64,000 nt of DNA, taken from assembly GCA_964410065.1 (NCBI GenBank), contig CAYPFO010000005.1:1-64000 (forward strand), read 5' to 3'. The notes under the pieces are model-generated. The model was not told the origin of the DNA and did no database searches. It saw only the letters and a list, made by a program, of their open reading frames with translations. Each line of letters starts with the position of its first letter. Position 1 is the stretch's first letter. A program made the translations under genes and the position numbers. The DNA is from Serpens sp964410065 (GTDB lineage: Bacteria > Pseudomonadota > Gammaproteobacteria > Pseudomonadales > Pseudomonadaceae). Positions 34,308 through 42,864 of the stretch are shown here, one piece after another.

Positions 34308-34994
34308 ATGCGAATTGGCCTGCTGCTGATCGTGCTGGTGCTGGTTGGTGTGCCATTGGCCATTAACCGCGGCTGGCTGGACGTACCGCCACGCTGGGAC
34401 CCCTGGGCGCCGCTGGATGTGCACGCTCCGCGCAACCTGCTGACCAGCTTCAAGTTGTGGCGTGTGCAGAATGAGCCACCGCTGTGCGAGGCAGCCCTGC
34501 AAACCAGTTCGCTGCGTTATACCCACCAGCCGGACAGCTCGCCTGCGGCGCAATGCCCATTGGAAAATGTCCTGCGCATTACGGAATCCGAACTGGGCTT
34601 CAACCAGAGCTTTCTGGCCACCTGCAAGCTGGCGGTGGCCTTTGCGCTGTTCGAGCGGCACGGTCTGCAGCCAGCGGCTCAGGCGGTGTTTGGCCAGTCC
34701 GTGGTCCGCATCGAGCACTATGGCAGTTTTGCCTGCCGGAATATCGGGGGCAGTCAGCGACGGAGCCAACATGCGTCGGCCAATGCCCTGGATATTGCTG
34801 CCTTTCGTCTGCAGGATGGCCGTCGCATCAGCGTGGTCAACGACTGGCAGGGGGCGACGGAGGAAGCGCTCTTTCTACGCCGGGTGCATCAGGCGGCGTG
34901 TGAGCATTTCAAAGTCACCCTCGGTCCGGAATACAACGCTGCCCATCGCGATCACTTTCATGTGGATATGGGCGGGTTTCGCATGTGTCGCTAG
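34308..34994 (+). CDS. Extensin-like C-terminal domain protein (DUF882/M15-like)
   Basis: Membrane-anchored or exported protein of 228 residues. An N-terminal hydrophobic segment (LLLIVLVLVGVPLAI, residues 4-18) is followed by an extensin-like C-terminal domain, related to peptidoglycan M15-type zinc peptidases: SQHASANALDIAAF provides His and Asp, and AAHRDHFHVDMG provides the HxH pair. A role in cell wall turnover is suggested by the fold, not shown. The three-base gap to the upstream gene suggests one transcript. A MITE-like element starts at the last base of its stop codon. Confidence 0.82.
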   Translation: MRIGLLLIVLVLVGVPLAINRGWLDVPPRWDPWAPLDVHAPRNLLTSFKLWRVQNEPPLCEAALQTSSLRYTHQPDSSPAAQCPLENVLRITESELGFNQSFLATCKLAVAFALFERHGLQPAAQAVFGQSVVRIEHYGSFACRNIGGSQRRSQHASANALDIAAFRLQDGRRISVVNDWQGATEEALFLRRVHQAACEHFKVTLGPEYNAAHRDHFHVDMGGFRMCR

Positions 34995-35140
34995 CAGGCC
35001 GTTGAAAAAAATTACCTGCGTTGGCAATCCGTCGTCAAAAGCGGCCTCAGTAAGCCGCTTGCGGCTAACGCGCTTTAGCGCGGCCTGAAAGGCGAACGTA
35101 GTGAGTCATGCTCATTTCGCTACGTTTTTCAACGGCCTGC
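34994..35140. mobile_element. MITE-like element with 16-bp perfect terminal inverted repeats
   Basis: A 147-base non-coding element bounded by GCAGGCCGTTGAAAAA (34994-35009) and its exact complement (35125-35140). Inside are several nested palindromes: AGCGGC...GCCGCT, GCGCTTTAGCGC and AACGTAG...CTACGTT. The left end coincides with the last base of the extensin-like gene's stop codon. A 13-base piece (TACCTGCGTTGGC at 35013-35025) also occurs at 15054-15066 beside another palindrome. No target-site duplication was obvious. It may be a non-autonomous transposable element or an unusually large extragenic palindrome. Confidence 0.6.
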
Positions 35141-35216
35141 AAAGGCGGGGCGCGCAGCGGCCGTGCCTCTGGCACAATGCGGGCCGTTTTAAAGTCATCC
35201 GTTGTGAGCCGCCCCC

Positions 35217-36002
35217 ATGTCCGTGTCCCTGCCTGCCATCCGCGTCGAATCCCTTGCGCCCCATTATGCCGAGGTTGCCCAGTGCTGGGCCGAGCGGCTG
35301 GGCCTGCCGCTGGACGGCGAGGCTGAATTCGCCCTGCAAGTGGGCGAATCAGGTTTGCAACTGGTTGAGCTGGGTCCCAAAGCGCCAGGGCCGGTGCGGG
35401 TGGATTTTGTTGAAGGTGCGGTGGCCCACCGACGCCTGTTTGGTGGTGGCAGTGGGCAGATGATTGCCAAGGCGGTTGGCGTGCAGAGCGGCGTGCGTCC
35501 ACGGGTACTCGATGCCACGGCCGGGCTGGGTCGCGACGCCTTTGTGCTGGCCTCGCTGGGCTGTGAGGTGCAATTGATCGAGCGCCAGCCGCTGATCGCT
35601 GCGCTGCTTGAAGACGGCCTGCAACGGGCGTTGCGTAATCCTGACGTGGCCTCGATTGCGGCGCGCATGCAGCTGCACCAAGGTAATGCCATTGAACGGA
35701 TGCAGGCCTGGCAGGGTGAACCCCCACAGGTGATCTACCTCGACCCGATGTTTCCGCACCGCGACAAGAGCGCGCTGGTGAAAAAGGAAATGCGCCTGTT
35801 CCGCCCATTTGTCGGCGACGACCTGGACGCGCCGGCGCTGCTGGCCGCCGCGCTGGCGCTGGCCTCCCACCGCGTGGTGGTCAAACGTCCACGTAAGGCG
35901 CCAATTGTCGACGGCCCCAAGCCCGGTTACAGCCTGGAAGGGAAGTCCAGCCGATATGACATCTATCCGCTAAAAACCCTGCAGCCTCAGCGCAGCGAGT
36001 GA
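35217..36002 (+). CDS. rsmJ: RsmJ, 16S rRNA (guanine1516-N2)-methyltransferase
   Basis: SAM-dependent methyltransferase modifying G1516 of 16S rRNA. The 261-residue protein carries the SAM-binding motif LDATAGLGRDAFVLASLG, the VQLIERQPLIAALLEDGL acidic-loop strand, and the catalytic IYLDPMFPHRDKSALVKK with the DPMFP sequence typical of the family, as well as the later VVVKRPRKAP. The ATG at 35217 lies about 77 bases after the MITE-like element. It is close to mexL/mexJK as in P. aeruginosa. Confidence 0.95.
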   Translation: MSVSLPAIRVESLAPHYAEVAQCWAERLGLPLDGEAEFALQVGESGLQLVELGPKAPGPVRVDFVEGAVAHRRLFGGGSGQMIAKAVGVQSGVRPRVLDATAGLGRDAFVLASLGCEVQLIERQPLIAALLEDGLQRALRNPDVASIAARMQLHQGNAIERMQAWQGEPPQVIYLDPMFPHRDKSALVKKEMRLFRPFVGDDLDAPALLAAALALASHRVVVKRPRKAPIVDGPKPGYSLEGKSSRYDIYPLKTLQPQRSE

Positions 36003-36077
36003 GGCGGCTACTGGCGGGCAGTGATGATGAGTCCTTACGGAGTGCCAGCCTGGCGCTTCCACACTCTCGCGTGCAGC

Positions 36078-36713
36078 TCAGACGCTGTATGCCCTGATAA
36101 ATAAACTCACTACTTCGCGTACATGCCGCTCGGCTTCCTCGTTGTTCTGGGAAGTGGCGCAGCCGATCAGCTGGCGAAAATTGTGGCCGCCTTTGAGCAG
36201 CGAGCAAAAATGTTCGGCGGCGATTTCCGGGTCGGGGATGCACAAGGTGCCGGCCCGGTCGGCCTGGCGCATGACCTGTTCCATCTTGTTGAGGATGCGC
36301 TGCGGCCCGGCGGCGTAAAAAAGTTGGACGAGCTGGGGGTTGGACTTGGCCAGGGTGAACATCAGGCGATGCATGGCCAGAGATTCCTCGCTGTTGATCA
36401 GCGCGTTAAAGGCGCGGCCAATTGCCTGGAGGTGGACTTGGATGGGAGCGGCACTGCTCAGCTCGGTGAACAGCTGCGGCAGTTGCTCCTCGCACTTGGC
36501 TTCCACAGCTGCGCAGAACAGCGTGTCCTTGTCAGTGAAGTGGCTGTACACGGTGAGTTTGGATACGCCCGCTTCGCGGGCGATGGCGTCCATGCTGCTG
36601 CCTTCGTAGCCATGGCGCAGGAACAACGTCTTGGCGGCTTCGAGGATGGCCTGGCGTTTTGCCGGGTCTTTTGGACGACCCGGGCCCTGATTGGGTAAAG
36701 CGTGCTCAGACAT
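36078..36713 (-). CDS. mexL: MexL, TetR-family repressor of mexJK
   Basis: TetR-type regulator of 211 residues. The N-terminal helix-turn-helix is clear (AILEAAKTLFLRHGYEGSSMDAIAREAGVS, seen at about residues 20-50, then KLTVYSHFTDKDTLF). The opening MSEHALPNQGPGRPKDPAKR is the MexL type. It is divergent from mexJK, the arrangement of P. aeruginosa, where MexL represses mexJK and itself. The start at 36713 is preferred over upstream codons that would run through the regulatory region. Confidence 0.92.
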   Translation of the reverse strand: MSEHALPNQGPGRPKDPAKRQAILEAAKTLFLRHGYEGSSMDAIAREAGVSKLTVYSHFTDKDTLFCAAVEAKCEEQLPQLFTELSSAAPIQVHLQAIGRAFNALINSEESLAMHRLMFTLAKSNPQLVQLFYAAGPQRILNKMEQVMRQADRAGTLCIPDPEIAAEHFCSLLKGGHNFRQLIGCATSQNNEEAERHVREVVSLFIRAYSV

Positions 36714-36721
36714 GCGATCTC

Positions 36722-36766
36722 GTACTGGACGGTTGGGGTGAGTGTTTTTACTATACCCGCCAGTAC
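36722..36766. promoter_or_regulatory. Candidate MexL operator/promoter region
   Basis: The 91-base gap between mexL and mexJ contains a perfect 7-base inverted repeat, GTACTGG (36722-36728) and CCAGTAC (36760-36766), with 31 bases between arms, plus a TACTAT (36749-36754) and a TACAAT (36764-36769) that could be -10 boxes for mexJ. This layout suits a repressor that blocks the divergent promoters. The inverted repeat is direct evidence; its binding by MexL is inferred. Confidence 0.45.
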
Positions 36767-36804
36767 AATTATTCCAATACGCCTCCGCGCGAAAGGTCAC
36801 CCTC

Positions 36805-37908
36805 ATGTTTCGTCATGTTCTGTCTCTCGCTCTGCCTGTCTCTTTAATCGCTCTGCTAGGCGCATGCGGCAATGGTCAGGAGGTGGAGGCGCCGCCGCGC
36901 CCAGCGATGGTGGTCCAGCCACAACCGGCCGGCGCGGCGCTGGACACCTTTGCCGGTGAGGTGCGGGCGCGGCTGGAGCCGGAGCTGGCGTTTCGCATTG
37001 GCGGCAAAGTGGCCAAGCGCCTGGTGGATGTCGGCGAGCGGGTAAAGAAAGACCAGCCACTGGCGGAGCTGGATCCGCAGGACGTGCGCTTGCAGCTCGA
37101 TGCCGTGCGCGCCCAGGTAGCCGCTGCCGAGGCCAATCTGCAACTGGCCAGCGCCGAGCGTGACCGGTATCGCACGCTGCTGGAGCGACAGTTGGTCAGC
37201 CGCTCGCATTTTGATAACGCGGAAAACAGTTACCGCTCCGCCGCCGCACAGCTCAAGCAGATTCAGGCCCAGTACGATGTGGCGCGTAATCAGGCGACCT
37301 ATGCGGTGTTGCGCGCCTCGGAAGATGGCGTGATTGCCACGCGGCGCATCGAGGTCGGCCAGGTCGTCGCGGCCGGGCAGACGGTGTTCACCCTGGCCGC
37401 CGATGGCGAGCGGGAAGTGGTGATCAGCCTGCCGGAACAGGCACTGGATCGCTATCGCATCGGCCAGGACGTCACTGTGCAGCTCTGGTCGCACATGCAG
37501 CAGCGTTTCCCGGGGCGCATTCGTGAGCTGTCGCCGACCGCCGATCCGCAGTCGCGCACCTTCGCGGCGCGGGTAGCCTTTCAGGATGCCGATGTGCCGG
37601 CCGATCTGGGTCAGAGCGCCCGGGTATTCATTCGCAATGCCGAAGACGTACCGCTGGCGGTGCCGCTGGCAGCGGTTTCGGCCGAAGGCGGTCAGCCGTT
37701 CGTCTGGGTGGTATCCCCGAACACGGCAACCCTGGAGCGTCGCCCGGTACGCCTGGGTGCCTACGGTGAAACCCTGGTTCCGGTACTCGAAGGTCTGCAC
37801 GAGCATGAGTGGGTGGTGGCCGCCGGCGTGCACGTGCTGCGCGAAGGGCAGAAGGTGCGCCCGGTGGACCGCGACAACCGTCTCGTCGAGCTGGCGGCTG
37901 GGGAGTAG
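36805..37908 (+). CDS. mexJ: MexJ, RND efflux periplasmic adaptor lipoprotein
   Basis: Membrane fusion protein linking the RND pump to an outer-membrane channel. The 367 residues equal the P. aeruginosa MexJ length. The lipobox LLGAC (Cys18) is followed by beta-barrel and lipoyl-like halves (LAFRIGGKVAKRLVDVGERVKKDQPLAEL and its counterpart VGQVVAAGQTVFTLAADG) with a coiled-coil hairpin between about residues 95 and 160. AAAGGT nine bases before ATG 36805 supports the start. mexK follows six bases later. Confidence 0.93.
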   Translation: MFRHVLSLALPVSLIALLGACGNGQEVEAPPRPAMVVQPQPAGAALDTFAGEVRARLEPELAFRIGGKVAKRLVDVGERVKKDQPLAELDPQDVRLQLDAVRAQVAAAEANLQLASAERDRYRTLLERQLVSRSHFDNAENSYRSAAAQLKQIQAQYDVARNQATYAVLRASEDGVIATRRIEVGQVVAAGQTVFTLAADGEREVVISLPEQALDRYRIGQDVTVQLWSHMQQRFPGRIRELSPTADPQSRTFAARVAFQDADVPADLGQSARVFIRNAEDVPLAVPLAAVSAEGGQPFVWVVSPNTATLERRPVRLGAYGETLVPVLEGLHEHEWVVAAGVHVLREGQKVRPVDRDNRLVELAAGE

Positions 37909-37914
37909 GTCCGA

Positions 37915-40900
37915 ATGAAATTCAACCTGTCTGCCTGGGCGTTGCAGAATCGCTCCATCGTGCTCTACCTCATGCTGTTGCTCGGTGTCGTCGGCGCGCT
38001 GTCCTATACCCAGCTGGGGCAAAGTGAAGACCCGCCATTCACCTTCAAGGCCATGGTCATCCAGACCCAGTGGCCGGGTGCCAGCGCCGAGGAAGTCTCG
38101 CGCCAGGTGACCGAGCGCATCGAGAAGAAGCTGATGGAAACCGGCGCCTATGAGCGCATCGTGTCCTTCTCGCGACCAGGCGAATCCCAAGTGACCTTCC
38201 TGGCTCGCGACTCGATGCATTCCGACGAGATTCCCGAGCTGTTCTATCAGGTGCGCAAGAAGATTGGCGACATCCGCCACACCCTGCCGCCGGGCGCCAT
38301 CGGCCCCTTTTTCAACGACGAATTCGGCACCACCTTCGGCAACATCTATGCACTGACCGGCGACGGTTTTGACTACGCAGTGCTCAAGGATTACGCCGAC
38401 CGCATCCAGTTGCAGCTGCAGCGCGTCAAGGATGTCGGCAAGGTCGAGCTGCTCGGTTTGCAGGACGAGAAGATCTGGATCGAACTGTCCAATACCAAGC
38501 TGGCCACCCTCGGCCTGCCGCTGGCTGCCGTGCAGCAGGCGCTGGAGGCGCAGAACGCCGTGGCGGCCGCCGGTTATTTTGAAACCCAGACCGACCGTAT
38601 CCAGCTGCGCGTCAGCGGGCGTTTTGAAACCGTCGAGCAGATCCGCGCCTTTCCCATCCGCGTGGGTGATCGCACCTTCAATCTGGGTGACGTGGCCGAA
38701 GTTCGCCGTGGTTTCAGCGATCCGCCAGCGCCGCGCATGCGCTTCATGGGCGACGACGCCATTGGCCTGGCGGTGTCCATGCGCGAGGGCGGCAACATCC
38801 TCGTGCTCGGCGAGGCGCTGGAAGCCGAATTCGGCCGCCTGCAGCAAAGCCTGCCGGCCGGAATGCAACTGGGCAAGGTGTCGGATCAACCGGCGGCGGT
38901 GAAAACCGGCGTCGGCGAATTCATTCAAGTGCTGACCGAGGCGGTGATCATCGTCCTGCTGGTGAGCTTTTTCTCCCTGGGCCTGCGCACGGGCATGGTG
39001 GTGGCGCTGTCCATTCCGCTGGTGCTGGCGATGACCTTCGCCGCCATGTATTACCTGGACATCGGCCTGCACAAGATTTCGCTCGGCGCGCTGGTGCTGG
39101 CGCTGGGGTTGATGGTGGATGACGCGATCATTGCGGTGGAAATGATGGCCATCAAGATGGAGCAGGGCTACGACCGCCTCAAGGCGGCCAGTTTCGCCTG
39201 GACCAGTACGGCCTTCCCGATGCTCACCGGCACATTGATTACGGCCGCGGGCTTCCTGCCGATCGCCACCGCGCAATCCAGCACAGGCGAGTACACCCGC
39301 TCGATCTTCGAGGTGGTGACCATCGCCCTGCTGGTGTCCTGGATCGCCGCGGTGGTGTTCGTGCCGTATCTGGGCAACCGTCTTCTGCCGGACCTGGCCA
39401 AGCTGCATGCCGCCAAGCATGGCGGCGCCGCCGCCCATGACCCCTATGCCACGGCATTCTACAAGCGCGTGCGCCGACTGATCACCTGGTGCGTACGGCG
39501 TCGCAAGACCGTGCTCGTCCTGACCCTCGCGGCGTTCTTCGGCTCGGTGCTGCTGTTCCGCCTGGTGCCCCAGCAGTTCTTCCCGCCTTCGGCGCGCCAG
39601 GAGCTGATGGTGGATATCAAGCTCGCCGAAGGCGCCTCGCTGCGGGCTACGGAGAGTGAAGTGCGCCGTCTGGAAGCCTTGCTTGCCAAGCAACCCGGCC
39701 TCGAAAATTACACCGCGTATATCGGCAGCGGCTCACCGCGCTTCTACCTGCCTTTGGATCAGCAACTGCCGGCCACCAGTTTTGCCCAGTTCGTCGTGCT
39801 GGCCAGTTCCATCGAGGACCGCGAAGCGCTGCGTAGCTGGCTGATCGAGACCGTCAACGAAGAGTTCCCGACCTTGCGCACGCGGGTGTCGCGCCTGGAG
39901 AACGGCCCGCCCGTGGGTTATCCGCTGCAGTTCCGGGTCAGTGGCGAGCATATCGATGAGGTGCGCGAGCTGGCCCGCGAGGTGGCGAGCAAGGTCCGCC
40001 AGAACGCGCATGTGACCAACGTGCACCTGGACTGGGAAGAGCCCAGCAAGGTGATCCGCCTGGAACTGGACCAGGAGCGCGCTCGCGCGCTGGGGGTGAA
40101 CACCGCGTCGCTGTCGCGCTTTTTGCAAAGCGCGCTGAGCGGTTCGCGGGTCAGCCAGTTTCGCGAGGACAACGAGCTGATCGAAATTCTGCTGCGCGGC
40201 ACCCTGGAGGATCGCCAGAGCCTGACGTTGCTGCCCAGCCTGGCGGTGCCCACCGACAGCGGCCAGAGCGTGCCGTTGTCCCAAGTGGCGACTCTGGAGT
40301 ACGGTTTCGAGGAAGGCATCATCTGGCACCGCGACCGTCTGCCGACGGTGACCGTGCGCGCCGACGTTTATGGTGCGGAACAGCCGGCCACGCTGGTGCA
40401 GGAGATCCTGCCCCACCTGGCTGAACTGCGTGCCAACCTGCCGGATGGCTACCTTTTCGAGGTGGGCGGCACCGTGGAGGACTCCGCGCGTGGTCAGCGC
40501 TCGGTGATGGCCGGCATGCCGCTGTTCGTGGTGGTGGTCATGAGCCTGCTGATGCTGCAACTGCGCAGCTTCTCGCGCTCGATCATGGTGTTTCTCACCG
40601 CGCCACTGGGCCTGATCGGCGTGACGCTGTTCCTGCTGATCTTCCAGCAGCCGTTCGGTTTCGTCGCCATGTTGGGCACCATCGCGCTGTCGGGGATGAT
40701 CATGCGCAACTCGGTGATCCTGGTTGATCAAATCGAGCAGGACATCGCCGCTGGGCACGAGCGCTGGACCGCAATCATCGACGCCACGGTGCGGCGTTTC
40801 CGACCCATCGTGCTCACCGCCATGGCGGCGGTGTTGGCGATGATCCCCTTGTCGCGCAGCGTGTTCTTCGGACCCATGGCCGTGGCCATCATGGGCGGGC

Positions 40901-40980
40901 TGATCGTCGCCACGGCATTGACGCTGCTGTTCCTGCCGGCGCTCTATGCCACCTGGTTCCGTGTGCGTGAGCATGAATAG
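37915..40980 (+). CDS. mexK: MexK, RND multidrug efflux transporter
   Basis: Proton-driven inner-membrane pump of the RND superfamily, 1021 residues with twelve predicted membrane helices and two large periplasmic loops. Key motifs are the paired aspartates of TM4 (GLMVDDAIIAVEMMAIKME), the first helix LYLMLLLGVVGALSYTQLG and the second-half motif GMIMRNSVILVDQIEQD. In P. aeruginosa MexJK exports triclosan and erythromycin and uses OpmH or OprM as outer-membrane channel; no channel gene is present here, consistent with that. The substrate range here is inferred from similarity. Confidence 0.94.
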   Translation: MKFNLSAWALQNRSIVLYLMLLLGVVGALSYTQLGQSEDPPFTFKAMVIQTQWPGASAEEVSRQVTERIEKKLMETGAYERIVSFSRPGESQVTFLARDSMHSDEIPELFYQVRKKIGDIRHTLPPGAIGPFFNDEFGTTFGNIYALTGDGFDYAVLKDYADRIQLQLQRVKDVGKVELLGLQDEKIWIELSNTKLATLGLPLAAVQQALEAQNAVAAAGYFETQTDRIQLRVSGRFETVEQIRAFPIRVGDRTFNLGDVAEVRRGFSDPPAPRMRFMGDDAIGLAVSMREGGNILVLGEALEAEFGRLQQSLPAGMQLGKVSDQPAAVKTGVGEFIQVLTEAVIIVLLVSFFSLGLRTGMVVALSIPLVLAMTFAAMYYLDIGLHKISLGALVLALGLMVDDAIIAVEMMAIKMEQGYDRLKAASFAWTSTAFPMLTGTLITAAGFLPIATAQSSTGEYTRSIFEVVTIALLVSWIAAVVFVPYLGNRLLPDLAKLHAAKHGGAAAHDPYATAFYKRVRRLITWCVRRRKTVLVLTLAAFFGSVLLFRLVPQQFFPPSARQELMVDIKLAEGASLRATESEVRRLEALLAKQPGLENYTAYIGSGSPRFYLPLDQQLPATSFAQFVVLASSIEDREALRSWLIETVNEEFPTLRTRVSRLENGPPVGYPLQFRVSGEHIDEVRELAREVASKVRQNAHVTNVHLDWEEPSKVIRLELDQERARALGVNTASLSRFLQSALSGSRVSQFREDNELIEILLRGTLEDRQSLTLLPSLAVPTDSGQSVPLSQVATLEYGFEEGIIWHRDRLPTVTVRADVYGAEQPATLVQEILPHLAELRANLPDGYLFEVGGTVEDSARGQRSVMAGMPLFVVVVMSLLMLQLRSFSRSIMVFLTAPLGLIGVTLFLLIFQQPFGFVAMLGTIALSGMIMRNSVILVDQIEQDIAAGHERWTAIIDATVRRFRPIVLTAMAAVLAMIPLSRSVFFGPMAVAIMGGLIVATALTLLFLPALYATWFRVREHE

Positions 40981-41043
40981 GCGCTTGGAATAATCCTCTG
41001 CGGGGTGGTACAGGTAGCCACCCCTGTGCACGGAGCAAACGTC

Positions 41044-41877
41044 ATGCCGGCGCCTCGCATTCTACTGCTTACCCTGTTGGCCATGCTGGGGTTCGCCGGT
41101 AATTCGCTGTTGTGCCGCCTGGCGCTCAAGGAGGGTGCGCTGGATGCGGCCAGTTTCACCAGCCTGCGGCTGCTGTTTGGCGCGCTGACGCTCTGGCTGC
41201 TGGTGCGCCTGGCGCAGCGCCGTTTGGCCGGCAACTGGCTTTCGGCACTGGCCTTGTTCCTGTATGCCGCGGCATTCTCCTTCGCCTACCTGCGCCTGGA
41301 TACGGGAACCGGCGCGTTGTTGCTGTTCGGTGCGGTCCAGGTCGGCATGGTCGTGGCGGGCTGGCGGCGGGGCGAGCGTTTGAACCGTTGGCAGGGAGTG
41401 GGATTCTTGCTGGCGGTCGGCGGCCTGCTGGCGCTGTTGTTGCCAGGCGCCAGTGCGCCCGATCTGCTCGGTGCCCTGCTGATGGCGCTCTCCGGGCTGG
41501 CCTGGGCGCTGTATTCGTTGCGCGCACGGAACACCGCCGACCCGTTGGCGGTCACTGCGGGAAATTTCCTGCTCGCCGCGCCACTGGCTTTGGGCGTGAG
41601 CCTGCTGCAGGTTGCCGAAGTGCGCTGGAGCGGTATGGGCGTGTTCTATGCCGTCGTATCGGGCGCCCTGACCTCGGGTGTCTGCTATGCCATCTGGTAC
41701 AGCGCACTGCGAGGACTGACGGCGGTGCAGGCTGGAACCGTGCAGCTCAGCGTACCGATCCTGGCGGCGCTTGGCGGCAGTCTTCTGCTGGATGAAGCGC
41801 TGTCCTTGCGCCAGGCGCTGACAGCCTTGGCCGTGCTTGGAGGGATCGCCCTCATGCTCCGAGCAAAACAGGCCTGA
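41044..41877 (+). CDS. EamA/DMT family permease
   Basis: Inner-membrane permease of the drug/metabolite transporter superfamily, 277 residues with about ten predicted membrane helices in two EamA halves (LLLTLLAMLGFAGNSLLCRLAL and the second half near GALTSGVCYAIWYSALRGLTAVQAG). The RLLFGALTLWLL and LTAVQAGTVQLSVPILAALGG segments are typical. The start at 41044 follows GGAG at the usual distance. The transported compound is unknown; family members export amino acids or metabolites. Confidence 0.85.
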   Translation: MPAPRILLLTLLAMLGFAGNSLLCRLALKEGALDAASFTSLRLLFGALTLWLLVRLAQRRLAGNWLSALALFLYAAAFSFAYLRLDTGTGALLLFGAVQVGMVVAGWRRGERLNRWQGVGFLLAVGGLLALLLPGASAPDLLGALLMALSGLAWALYSLRARNTADPLAVTAGNFLLAAPLALGVSLLQVAEVRWSGMGVFYAVVSGALTSGVCYAIWYSALRGLTAVQAGTVQLSVPILAALGGSLLLDEALSLRQALTALAVLGGIALMLRAKQA

Positions 41878-41956
41878 ACGCAGCACACAGCTCAACTTGC
41901 TGAGCGTATGCCTGTCACAGCATGACGAACGTCGTCATCCACGAGGGAGGATGGTC

Positions 41957-42169
41957 ATGAGTCAGAAGTTCAACGTCGGCGATCACGTCAGCTGGAACTC
42001 AGAGGCTGGGCGGGTCAGCGGCAAGATTACCAAGGTGCATACCCGCGACACCGAGTACAAGGGCCATCCGCGCCACGCCAGCGAGGAGGAGCCGCAGTAC
42101 GAGATCAAGAGCGACAAGACCGACCATGTCGCCATGCACAAGGGAAGCGCGCTGAAGAAGATCGACTGA
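41957..42169 (+). CDS. DUF2945 (hypervirulence-associated, TUDOR-like) small protein
   Basis: A 70-residue protein of the DUF2945 family: FNVGDHVSWNSEAGRVSGKITKVHT at the start, a GHPRHASEEEPQYEIKSDKTDHVAMHKGSALKKI tail (positions about 30-68), a small beta-barrel with a SH3/TUDOR-like look. GGGAGG lies six bases before ATG 41957; the in-frame ATG at 41951 abuts it and is less likely. Function is unknown. It is followed one base later by the DUF488 gene. Confidence 0.85.
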   Translation: MSQKFNVGDHVSWNSEAGRVSGKITKVHTRDTEYKGHPRHASEEEPQYEIKSDKTDHVAMHKGSALKKID

Positions 42170-42170
42170 C

Positions 42171-42758
42171 ATGGCTGATCCGCATACTGTCTGGACCATC
42201 GGCCACTCGACGCGATCGCTGCAGGAGTTGGTTGCGCTGCTGAGGCATAACCGGATCGAGGCCGTCGCCGATGTGCGGCGTTTTCCCGGGTCGCGGCGTT
42301 TGCCGCAGTTCGGCGAAGCGGCCCTGCGTGCTGGCCTTGCCGAGCAGGGCATCGATTACCACTGGATCGTGGAGCTGGGCGGGCGTCGCCGCCCGTTGCC
42401 GGATACGGTCAATACCGCCTGGCGCAACAGCTCGTTTCGCGGCTATGCCGATCATCTGCACAGCGATGAATTCGCTGCGGGACTGGCGCGCCTGCTTGGG
42501 CTGGCCAGCCACAAACGCACCACGCTGATGTGCGCCGAGCTGCTTTGGTGGCGCTGTCATCGCTCCCTGATTGCCGACGTGCTCAAGGTGCGCGGCATCG
42601 AGGTGCTGCATATCCAGGATGAGACCCACTTGCTGGTTCACCCTTACACCTCGCCGGCGCGGTTGCTGAACGGTCAACTGAGCTATGCCCAGGGGCAGGG
42701 CGAGCCGCTGGGCGAAAAGTCGCCCGGCAGCGGTAGTCAGATCAGCCTGGAATTGTGA
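42171..42758 (+). CDS. DUF488 domain protein
   Basis: A 195-residue protein of the DUF488 family. The diagnostic TIGHSTRSLQELVALLRHNRIEAVADVRRFPGSR opening (positions about 9-42), the HWIVELGGRR segment, and the C-terminal LLMCAE-like TTLMCAELLWWRCHRSLIADVL motif with its cysteine, histidine and arginine are all there. The family function is unclear. The start follows the upstream stop by one base, so DUF2945 and DUF488 are co-transcribed. It converges on plsB, with an REP-like palindrome between. Confidence 0.87.
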   Translation: MADPHTVWTIGHSTRSLQELVALLRHNRIEAVADVRRFPGSRRLPQFGEAALRAGLAEQGIDYHWIVELGGRRRPLPDTVNTAWRNSSFRGYADHLHSDEFAAGLARLLGLASHKRTTLMCAELLWWRCHRSLIADVLKVRGIEVLHIQDETHLLVHPYTSPARLLNGQLSYAQGQGEPLGEKSPGSGSQISLEL

Positions 42759-42786
42759 GGGAGACTGGCAAGCGATGACGGAGCGT

Positions 42787-42849
42787 AGGAGCCAGCGTGA
42801 TGGCGATCCGTTGCACTAACGGCGGCCAATCGCCAGCAAGCTGGCTCCT
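42787..42849. repeat. REP-like extragenic palindrome 1
   Basis: AGGAGCCAGC (42787-42796) pairs with GCTGGCTCCT (42840-42849), and inside it TGGCGAT (42801-42807) pairs with ATCGCCA (42829-42835). The stem occupies the gap between convergent DUF488 and plsB. The outer sequence recurs at 54050-54060, so this is a member of a repeated Pseudomonas palindrome family. Confidence 0.75.
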
Positions 42850-42864
42850 GCAACGCCTTCCGGC

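Noticed and set aside
36856..39693. A 945-codon open frame on the - strand opposite mexJ and mexK.
   Set aside because: It is wholly antisense to two well-recognised efflux genes. High third-position GC suppresses stop codons on the opposite strand; the translation is rich in His, Gln and Arg and matches no family.
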